From the NCBI RefSeq assembly GCF_003634095.1, contig NZ_RBIR01000003.1, forward strand, positions 124,001 to 188,000: DNA of 64,000 bases, given 5' to 3'. A program made the translations under genes and the position numbers. Position 1 is the stretch's first letter; every line of letters starts with the position of its first letter. The notes under the pieces were generated by a model. That model had not been told where the DNA came from. It made no database searches and worked only from the letters and a program-made list of their open reading frames with translations. Positions 35,292 through 41,642 of this stretch are shown here, piece after piece. Origin of the DNA: Arthrobacter oryzae (GTDB taxonomy: Bacteria > Actinomycetota > Actinomycetes > Actinomycetales > Micrococcaceae).

Positions 35292-35383
35292 CACTGGACA
35301 TGCCCCGCCCCGCGGAGGAACCGTGGACATAATCCCACCCTGCCCACTCCCCGGCCCCACCAATGGACATGTCCCACGCCGCC
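35292..35383. repeat. 92-bp duplicated block within the array, copy B
   Basis: Near-identical to 35069-35160. It implies that the array grew by segmental duplication, not only by single-unit expansion. Confidence 0.85.
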
Positions 35384-35478
35384 GGGCCCGGCCACTGGAC
35401 ATGTCCCCCTCAGCGGCCCCACCAATGGGCATGTCCCGCGCCGCCAGGCCACCGCTTCTGCGTTCATGTTGTTTTTCA

Positions 35479-35507
35479 TTGACAAACCAACAAGAACAAA
35501 GATAAAG
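35479..35507 (+). promoter_or_regulatory. Promoter of the fructose PTS operon
   Basis: TTGACA at 35479-35484 and ATAAAG at 35502-35507, with 17 bp between, form a good -35/-10 pair in an AT-rich island. Repeated CAAAC/ACAAA motifs overlap and follow the promoter (35481-35515) and may be the binding site of the DeoR-type regulator encoded next. Confidence 0.6.
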
Positions 35508-35662
35508 TCAAACAATTCCACTTCATGTGATGGGAGTCACTGAGGCGGCAGGACGAATCCGCAGGACCGCCGACCCGACAGACGCCCGACAAGCACCGGG
35601 GCAAACGCCGGAGCAGCACCAGGACAGACACCGGAACAGACGCAGTACGCAATGGAGGGTAA

Positions 35663-36478
35663 GTGTTCGCCGAAGAACGCCAGCAGCTGATCGTGGGACT
35701 CATCTACGCCAGCGGCCGGGCCAGCGTCACGGACCTGGCCGAGCGCTTCAGCATCACCACCGAGACCGTCCGCCGGGACCTCGCCGCACTGGAAGCCGCC
35801 GGCAGCGTCCGGCGGGTGCACGGCGGCGCGGTCTCCCCGGACCGCTTCAGCACCACAGAAGAAAGCATCCTCGAGCGCACCGTCCAGCGGAAGTCCGAGA
35901 AGACCCGCATCGCGGAGGCGGCCCTGGCCCTCATCCCGGACGGCCTCACCGGCAGCATCCTGATCGACGCCGGATCCAGCACCGAGGCACTGGCCGAGCT
36001 CCTGGCGGCCCGCGCCGGAGCCGGGGCATCGGGGAGCCTGCCGGCATCCGGGGCCGACGCCGAACTCGTCGTCATCACGCACTCCCTGCCCATCGCCTCC
36101 AGGCTGTCCGGCGAACCCGGCATCGCCCTGCACCTGCTCGGCGGCAAGGTGCGCGGCCTGACCCAGGCCGCGGTCGGCCAGTCCACGGTGGAGGCCGCCC
36201 GCCGGATCCGCCCGGACATCGCCTTCATCGGCACCAATGGCATCCATGCGGCCTTCGGGCTGAGCACACCCGATCCTGAAGAAGCCGCGGTCAAAGCGGC
36301 CTTCGTCCAATCAGCGCGCCGCATTGTGGTGCTGGCTGATTCCTCCAAGCTGGACGCGGAGACGCTGGTCCAGTTCGCCTCGTTGAAAGATCTGGACACC
36401 TTGATCACAGACACGCAACCCAGCCGGGAACTCGCCACCGCCCTCGCGGAAGCTGGAGTGGAGGTGGTGGTCGCGTGA
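35663..36478 (+). CDS. DeoR/GlpR family transcriptional regulator of the fructose operon
   Basis: 271 residues from a GTG at 35663 with GGAGGGT upstream. The DeoR HTH is at residues 5-55: RQQLIVGLIYASGRASVTDL, then FSITTETVRRDLAALEAAG and VHGGAV. The C-terminal sugar-phosphate sensor domain shows SILIDAGSSTEAL and PDIAFIGTNGIH. As first gene of the fru operon it probably represses the operon and is relieved by fructose 1-phosphate. Its stop overlaps the fruK start (GTGA). Confidence 0.93.
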   Translation: MFAEERQQLIVGLIYASGRASVTDLAERFSITTETVRRDLAALEAAGSVRRVHGGAVSPDRFSTTEESILERTVQRKSEKTRIAEAALALIPDGLTGSILIDAGSSTEALAELLAARAGAGASGSLPASGADAELVVITHSLPIASRLSGEPGIALHLLGGKVRGLTQAAVGQSTVEAARRIRPDIAFIGTNGIHAAFGLSTPDPEEAAVKAAFVQSARRIVVLADSSKLDAETLVQFASLKDLDTLITDTQPSRELATALAEAGVEVVVA

Positions 36479-37461
36479 TTGTCACCCTCACCGCCAACCC
36501 CAGCCTGGACCGCACCGTAGCCCTACCCGGCCCCCTCCTCCGCGGCGAAGTCCAGCGCGCCGTCTCCGTCCGGCAGGAATCCGGAGGCAAAGGAGTCAAT
36601 GTCTCCCGTGCCCTCGTGGCCTCGGGGCTCAAGACCGTCGCGGTTCTGCCCGGCGCCGAGGCCGATCCTGTCCTCGCCGGCCTGCGGGACACGGACGTCC
36701 CGTTCGCGGCGCTCCCCATCGGCGAGCCGCTGCGCAGCAACGTGGCCCTCACCGAGCCCGGCGGCGTCACCACCAAGATCAACGAACCCGGACCGGCGCT
36801 CAGCGAGGAGCAGCAGGAGGCCCTGATCAGCCTGCTGCTGGACCACGCCCGCGGTGCCGCCTGGGTCGTCCTGGCCGGCTCGCTCCCACCCGGAGTTCCG
36901 GCCGACTTCTACGCGACCGTCACCCGGCGGCTGCGTTCGAAGTTCGACGGCGAGGCCGCACCACGGGTCGCCGTCGACTCCTCAGGCGAACCCCTCGCCG
37001 CAGCGGTCTCCGGCGGCGCCTCGGGCAAGCCGGACCTCTTGAAACCCAACGCCGAGGAACTGGTGGAACTGGCTGCCGCAGCCGGATTCGCCACGAACAA
37101 ATCCGCCGAGGAGCTCGAAGCGGACCCGGAGGCTGCAGCAGCGGCCGCCTCCGCCGTCGTGCGCTCCGGGGTGGGTGCTGTACTGGCCACCCTCGGCTCC
37201 AAGGGTGCCGTTCTTGTGACGGCCGACGGCGCGTGGCTGGCCACGCATCCGCCGGTCACCGCGGTCAGCACTGTCGGCGCCGGCGATTCCTCGCTGGCCG
37301 GATACCTGCTCGCCTCCAGCCAGGGCGCCGCCCCGGTTGATTGCCTCCGTCAGGCGGTGGCCCATGGTGCCGCCGCCGCTTCCCTGCCTGGCTCCACTGT
37401 CCCGGCAGTCAACCAAACCACCCCTGATGCCGTAACCATCACGGCCCTCCGGAAGGATTGA
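36475..37461 (+). CDS. fruK: 1-phosphofructokinase
   Basis: 328 residues, PfkB family. N-terminal TLTANPSLDRTVAL and GGKGVNVSRALVASG bind the sugar phosphate; the C-terminal VSTVGAGDSSLAGYLLA contains the catalytic Asp271. It phosphorylates fructose 1-phosphate, the product of FruA, to fructose 1,6-bisphosphate. A GTG start overlaps the regulator's stop by 4 bp. The stop is 2 bp before the fruA start, so translation is coupled. Confidence 0.95.
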   Translation: MIVTLTANPSLDRTVALPGPLLRGEVQRAVSVRQESGGKGVNVSRALVASGLKTVAVLPGAEADPVLAGLRDTDVPFAALPIGEPLRSNVALTEPGGVTTKINEPGPALSEEQQEALISLLLDHARGAAWVVLAGSLPPGVPADFYATVTRRLRSKFDGEAAPRVAVDSSGEPLAAAVSGGASGKPDLLKPNAEELVELAAAAGFATNKSAEELEADPEAAAAAASAVVRSGVGAVLATLGSKGAVLVTADGAWLATHPPVTAVSTVGAGDSSLAGYLLASSQGAAPVDCLRQAVAHGAAAASLPGSTVPAVNQTTPDAVTITALRKD

Positions 37462-37463
37462 CA

Positions 37464-39533
37464 GTGACACAGCTCATTACTACCGAACTGGTCGAGCTCG
37501 ACCAGAATCTGGGCACCACGCCCGAGGACGTGATCCGGCACCTGGCAGGCAGGGTTGCGGCCAACGGACGCGCCACCGAGGTTGAAGGCCTCTTCACCGA
37601 CGCCTTCGCCCGGGAGTCCAAGACCGCCACAGGCGTTCCAGGCGGGATCGCAATCCCGCACTGCCGCTCGACGGCGGTCACCGAGCCCACCCTGGCGATG
37701 GCACGGCTTTCCCAGCCGGTCGATTTCGGCGCCAAGGACGGCCCCGCGGACCTGATCTTCTTCATCGCCGCCCCTGAGGGCGCGGACCAGGAGCACCTGA
37801 AGCTGCTGTCGAAGCTGGCCCGGTCCCTGATCAAAAAGGACTTCACGGCCAGCCTGCGCGCCGCGACCTCCCAGGCGGAGATCGTGGAACTCGTCGAAGC
37901 CGCACTGGCGGACAAGCCCGCCACCCACGCCGCCGGGGCACCGGTTGCCGCGGCGGCCGCCGCCGCGGCAGCGGCTGACACCGGCGGAGAAGCCGCCGGC
38001 GCCGCGAAGCCCAAGGGCCCCAAGCGCCTCGTCGCGGTGACGGCCTGCCCCACCGGCATCGCCCACACCTACATGGCCGCCGACTCCCTTGTTGCCGCGG
38101 CCAAGGAAGTCGGCGTGGACCTGCAGGTGGAAACCCAGGGGTCCTCCGGCGCCAAGGCCCTTGACCCCGCCGTGATCGCCGCCGCCGACGCTGTGATCTT
38201 CGCCGTGGACGTGGATGTGCGCGGCAAGGAGCGCTTCGCCGGCATGCCGGTAATCAACGCGCCGGTCAAGCGCGGCATCGACGAACCGGACAAGATGGTT
38301 GCGGAAGCACTGGCGGCCGCGGACAACCCGAACGCCCGCCGCGTCCCGCACTTCGCTGAGGACCAGGCCGAACACAACGCCGAGGAAAAGGGCGAGCACA
38401 TCGGCACGAAGCTGAAAAAGGCACTCCTCACCGGTGTCAGCTACATGATCCCGTTCGTCGCCGGCGGCGGCCTGCTGATCGCCCTCGGCTTCCTGATGGG
38501 CGGCTACGACATCACCGCCTTCGCGGACAAGATCCTGGCGGAGAACAGCCTGTTCAACCTGCCGACGGTGTACCCGGCGCTGGCCTGGGGCCCGCTGGGC
38601 GCCTTCCTGGGTGCCGTGTTCTTCAAGATCGGCGCCCTGTCCCTCGGCTTCCTCGTGCCCGCCCTGGCCGGCTACATCGCCTACGCCATCGCTGACCGGC
38701 CGGGCATCGCCCCGGGTTTCGTGTCCGGCGCCGTTGCCGTCTTTATGGGTGCAGGGTTCCTTGGCGGCATCGTAGGCGGCCTGCTCGCCGGCTACGTGGC
38801 ACATTCGATTGGCAAGCTCCAGGTGCCCCGCTGGCTGCGCGGCCTGATGCCGGTGGTCATTATCCCGCTCGTGGCGTCCATCGTTGCTTCCGGCCTGCTC
38901 TTCGCGTTCCTGGGCAGGTACGTCGCGGCGGTCACCGTCGGGCTCAACAACTGGCTGTCCAGCCTCACCGGTGCCAGCGCCATCGCCCTGGGCATTGTCC
39001 TCGGCCTGATGATGTGCTTCGACCTCGGCGGCCCCGTGAACAAGGTTGCCTACTCGTTCGCCGTCGCCGGCCTGGGAGCAGCTTCCCTCACCAACCAGGC
39101 GCCGTACCAGATCATGGCGGCCGTCATGGCCTCCGGCATGGTCCCGCCGCTGGCCATGGCACTGGCCGCAACCGTACTGAACAGGCGGCTCTTCAGCCTG
39201 GCCGAAATTGAAAACGGCAAGGCCGCGTGGCTGCTGGGTGCCTCCTTCATCTCAGAAGGCGCTATTCCCTTCGCCGCCGCGGACCCGCTGCGGGTCATTC
39301 CCGCCAGCATGCTCGGCGGTGCGGTGACCGGTGCAATATCGATGGCGGCAGGGGTGGGTTCCAAGGCCCCGCACGGCGGAATCTTCGTCTTCTTCGCGAT
39401 CGATAACTTCCTGATGTTCGTCGTCGCGATCGCGGCCGGTACGGTCGTGAGTGCGTTCGCCGTGATCGGGCTCAAGCGCTGGGCAGTGAAGAAGCCGGTT
39501 GGTACGGTGGAATCGGTTCCCGTAGCCGCCTGA
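37464..39533 (+). CDS. fruA: Fructose PTS transporter, fused EIIA-EIIB-EIIC
   Basis: 689 residues from a GTG at 37464, with GGAAGG seven bases upstream; a TTG six bases earlier is less well placed. Domain order is EIIA (residues about 1-145, GIAIPHCRS with phospho-His66), an Ala-rich linker, EIIB (about 185-285, VTACPTGIAHTYMA with phospho-Cys195) and EIIC (about 310-680, with GVSYMIPFVAGGGLLIALGF and ten or so membrane segments). It imports fructose as fructose 1-phosphate, taking phosphate from HPr, whose gene follows after 84 bp. The EI gene is not in the window. Confidence 0.96.
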   Translation: MTQLITTELVELDQNLGTTPEDVIRHLAGRVAANGRATEVEGLFTDAFARESKTATGVPGGIAIPHCRSTAVTEPTLAMARLSQPVDFGAKDGPADLIFFIAAPEGADQEHLKLLSKLARSLIKKDFTASLRAATSQAEIVELVEAALADKPATHAAGAPVAAAAAAAAAADTGGEAAGAAKPKGPKRLVAVTACPTGIAHTYMAADSLVAAAKEVGVDLQVETQGSSGAKALDPAVIAAADAVIFAVDVDVRGKERFAGMPVINAPVKRGIDEPDKMVAEALAAADNPNARRVPHFAEDQAEHNAEEKGEHIGTKLKKALLTGVSYMIPFVAGGGLLIALGFLMGGYDITAFADKILAENSLFNLPTVYPALAWGPLGAFLGAVFFKIGALSLGFLVPALAGYIAYAIADRPGIAPGFVSGAVAVFMGAGFLGGIVGGLLAGYVAHSIGKLQVPRWLRGLMPVVIIPLVASIVASGLLFAFLGRYVAAVTVGLNNWLSSLTGASAIALGIVLGLMMCFDLGGPVNKVAYSFAVAGLGAASLTNQAPYQIMAAVMASGMVPPLAMALAATVLNRRLFSLAEIENGKAAWLLGASFISEGAIPFAAADPLRVIPASMLGGAVTGAISMAAGVGSKAPHGGIFVFFAIDNFLMFVVAIAAGTVVSAFAVIGLKRWAVKKPVGTVESVPVAA

Positions 39534-39617
39534 GCCAGTCGTCGCCGACAGTTCCAGACGATTTTTCCAAGCAGATATCCACAGCTGATATTCACAAGCT
39601 GACTTCAAGGAGCAGAA

Positions 39618-39899
39618 ATGACCGAACGTAACGCCACCATTGCCAGCCGCGTTGGGCTTCACGCCCGTCCGGCCGCCATCTTCGCCGAGGCTGCGGGCGA
39701 GTTCGACAACCTCGAGATCACGATCGCCCGCCTGGGCGAGCCGGAGGACGAGGCCATGGACGCCGCCAGCATCCTGTCGCTGATGAGCCTGGGCGCCTCG
39801 CACGGCGAGGTTGTGGTGTTGCGTGCCGAAGGCGAAGGCGCCGACGCCGCCCTGGACCGTCTCGTGCAGATCCTCGAGACGGATCACGACGCCGAATAG
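39618..39899 (+). CDS. ptsH: Phosphocarrier protein HPr
   Basis: 93 residues. The phosphorylation site is in ASRVGLHARPAAIFAEAAG with His15, and the second motif ASILSLMSLGA includes the Ser equivalent to the regulatory Ser46 of Firmicutes HPr. It relays phosphate from EI to FruA. AAGGAG lies just upstream of the ATG. It ends the fructose operon and is followed by a strong hairpin. Confidence 0.96.
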   Translation: MTERNATIASRVGLHARPAAIFAEAAGEFDNLEITIARLGEPEDEAMDAASILSLMSLGASHGEVVVLRAEGEGADAALDRLVQILETDHDAE

Positions 39900-39958
39900 C
39901 CTCACCCTCCGGCGCCCGCGCATGGAGACCCGGCACTAACCGGGTGCCGGCAGCATCA

Positions 39959-40000
39959 GAAGGCCCGGCCTGCCCCCGACCAGGGGCCGGCCGGGCCTTC
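39959..40000 (+). terminator. Terminator hairpin of the fructose operon
   Basis: Perfect 12-bp arms GAAGGCCCGGCC (39959-39970) and GGCCGGGCCTTC (39989-40000), with additional CCCC/GGGG pairing inside the loop. There is no long T run after it. Confidence 0.75.
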
Positions 40001-40029
40001 GCGTTGCCGGTCGGCGCCTTATTCAGAAG

Positions 40030-40092
40030 CAAGGCGGGGTCACTTGCGGCCCATTCCGTTGGGGATCTTGGGCGCTAAGTGACCCCGCGTTG
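40030..40092. repeat. 63-bp inverted-repeat element, copy 2
   Basis: Left arm 40030-40053 (CAAGGCGGGGTCACTTGC and on) and right arm 40069-40092 (ending AAGTGACCCCGCGTTG) mirror each other with few mismatches. Length and arms match copy 1 at 28918-28980; the loop differs. Confidence 0.85.
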
Positions 40093-40244
40093 CTCTGGCG
40101 GCGGGCCGTCTGGACAACTTCCATAAGTGGCCTTAGCAAATGCTTGTCACCGCCCGGCGGCGCGGCTAGTTTGGAATCCCCGGCGGCACCCTCCGTGGGC
40201 CGCCACCCAAGTGGTTCCTGGCCGAAGGAGATGATCGCGCAGCC

Positions 40245-40532
40245 ATGCCAACGAAGAAGGGCGAGCCCCGCGGCTCAGAAAGCCCCAGCATCAAGGACCC
40301 CGAGCTCTACGAAAAGCTGCTCGAGGACGGCGCTTCCAAGCAAAAGGCCGCCAGAATATCCAACGCCGCCGCAAAGCGGGGCCGTTCCGCCGTCGGCCGC
40401 AAGGGCGGCAGCGCCGGGGACTACGAGGACTGGACGGTACCGCAGCTAAAGGAACGCGCCAAAGAGATCGGCCTCAAAGGGTACTCGGCCAAGAAGAAGA
40501 GCGAGCTCATTTCCGCCCTGCGGAACTCCTGA
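40245..40532 (+). CDS. Small DNA-binding-like protein (SAP/Rho_N-type C-terminus)
   Basis: 95 residues, very basic. The N-terminal half, SPSIKDPELYEKLLEDGASK, resembles short actinobacterial proteins of the DUF7218 type. The C-terminal WTVPQLKERAKEIGLKGYSA then KKKSELISAL is a Rho_N/SAP-like helix-extended-helix motif that commonly binds nucleic acid. It converges on the Ku gene with 35 bp between stops, and LigD lies beyond, so a link to DNA end joining is possible but not shown. AAGGAG sits about 14 bp upstream of the ATG. Confidence 0.75.
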   Translation: MPTKKGEPRGSESPSIKDPELYEKLLEDGASKQKAARISNAAAKRGRSAVGRKGGSAGDYEDWTVPQLKERAKEIGLKGYSAKKKSELISALRNS

Positions 40533-40567
40533 TCAGGGTGGGCGACGGCGCCAGCCGGCTTCCGGGC

Positions 40568-41602
40568 TCAGGCACCCTTCCGGGCAGTCTTCGCGGCCGT
40601 CGTCTTGGGAGCCGCCGCGGTCTTGGAAGCCCCTGTCCTGGTGGACGCGGTCTTGGAAGCCCCTGTCCTGGTGGATGTTGTCTTGGTGGACGCGGTCCTG
40701 CTGGCTGCGGCCTTGGTAGCTGCGGACTCGGACGCCGTCGTCTTGGCGGCCGCCTTGGGTGCGGCCTTGGGGGCAGGGCCGGAGCCCCTCGCCGGAGTCC
40801 CCGCGGCCCCTGCTCCTCCGCCGCGCTTTTTCTCGATGCTGCGCTTGAGGGCTTCCATCAGGTCGATCACTTCGCCCTCGCCCGCCTCGGCAGGGGCGCC
40901 GAAGGTCTCCTCGGTATCCAGCGACTCCCCCTTGTCCAGTTTCGCCTCGATCAGCTGGCGCAACTGCTGCTGGTATTCGTCCGTGAACTGGTCCGGCTCA
41001 AAGTCGGCGGCCATCGAATCGACCAGAGCGGCAGACATCTCGCGCTCCTGCGCCGAGATCCGGATGGAGGTCTCGAGTGCGGGGAAACTGGCCTCCCGGA
41101 CTTCGTCGGCCCACAACAGCGACTGCAGCACCAGGACCTCGTCGCGAATCCTCAGCGCGCCGAGCCGGGTCTTGTCACGGAGCGCGAACTGCACAATTGC
41201 CACCCGGTCCGTATCCTCCAGGGCGCGCCGCAGCAGCACATAAGCCTTGGGCGACTTGGAATCGGGTTCAAGGTAGTAGCTCTTTTCAAACATCATGGGA
41301 TCGAGCTGGTCAGCCGGAACGAACTGAACCACCTCGATTTCGTGGCTGTTTTCCGCCGGGATGGACTTGAGTTCCTCCCGGGTCAGGACCACCGTGCGGC
41401 CGTCGTCCTCATATGCCTTGTCGATGTCCTCGTAGTCGATGACCTTGCTGCAGACCTCGCACCGGCGCTGGTAGCGGATCCGGCCGCCGTCAGCGTTGTG
41501 GACCTGGTGGAGGCTGATGTCGTGGTCCTCGGTGGCGCTGTAGACCTTGACCGGCACGTTGACCAGCCCAAACGCTATTGCGCCTTTCCAGATGGCTCTC
41601 AT
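40568..41602 (-). CDS. ku: Non-homologous end joining protein Ku
   Basis: 344 residues. The Ku core covers about residues 1-260: MRAIWKGAIAFGLVNVPVKV, HQVHNADGGRIRYQRRCEVC and KSYYLEPDSKSPKAYVLL are clear family motifs. Ku binds DNA ends as a homodimeric ring and recruits LigD. The last 75 residues form a basic low-complexity tail rich in Ala, Lys, Thr and Ser, partly encoded by a 30-bp direct repeat at 40621-40680; such tails in actinobacterial Ku bind DNA. The gene is divergent from ligD with 40 bp between start codons. Confidence 0.96.
   Translation of the reverse strand: MRAIWKGAIAFGLVNVPVKVYSATEDHDISLHQVHNADGGRIRYQRRCEVCSKVIDYEDIDKAYEDDGRTVVLTREELKSIPAENSHEIEVVQFVPADQLDPMMFEKSYYLEPDSKSPKAYVLLRRALEDTDRVAIVQFALRDKTRLGALRIRDEVLVLQSLLWADEVREASFPALETSIRISAQEREMSAALVDSMAADFEPDQFTDEYQQQLRQLIEAKLDKGESLDTEETFGAPAEAGEGEVIDLMEALKRSIEKKRGGGAGAAGTPARGSGPAPKAAPKAAAKTTASESAATKAAASRTASTKTTSTRTGASKTASTRTGASKTAAAPKTTAAKTARKGA
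40621..40680. repeat. 30-bp direct repeat inside the Ku tail
   Basis: Two nearly identical 30-bp copies (40621-40650 and 40651-40680) encode the STRTGASKTA repeat of the Ku C-terminus. In-frame change of copy number would alter tail length. Confidence 0.8.
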
Positions 41603-41642
41603 GGATCAAGTGAACATCACAGATGCGCGGAGGTGAAGGGTT

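Larger units (their letters stand above)
35041..35432. repeat. Array of 13 GGACATG-centred units, about 30-bp spacing
   Basis: GGACAT or a one-base variant occurs at 35041, 35073, 35102, 35142, 35174, 35205, 35233, 35264, 35296, 35325, 35365, 35397 and 35427. Spacings are 28-32 bp with two of 40. The best units read CCAATGGACATGTCCC, in which GGACATGTCC is a perfect 10-bp palindrome; others have GGACATGCCC. Flanks are Pro-codon-like CCGGCCC stretches. There are no unique spacers and no cas gene, so this is not CRISPR. Confidence 0.9.
34940..35662. other. 723-bp intergenic region carrying a palindrome array and a promoter
   Basis: The gap before the fructose operon holds the repeat array at 35041-35432 and an AT-rich promoter region at about 35465-35525. 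The open frames crossing the array are in several phases because the roughly 31-bp unit is not a multiple of three, and they translate into repetitive Gly/Arg/Trp-rich text, so I do not call a gene. Confidence 0.8.
39900..40244. other. 345-bp intergenic region: terminator and inverted-repeat element
   Basis: It contains the HPr terminator hairpin (39959-40000) and inverted-repeat copy 2 (40030-40092). The remaining 150 bp hold the probable promoter of the small SAP-like gene, with no clear boxes by eye. No gene is supported. Confidence 0.7.

Noticed and set aside
35041-35432. CRISPR array
   Set aside because: The whole unit is repeated, not just a short repeat between unique spacers; spacing varies, one 92-bp block is duplicated, and no cas gene is present.
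34777-35543. Repetitive Gly/Arg/Trp-rich proteins encoded on either strand of the palindrome array
   Set aside because: Open frames exist in several phases because the DNA is GC-rich and repetitive; no ribosome binding site or family similarity supports them, and the unit length is not a multiple of three.
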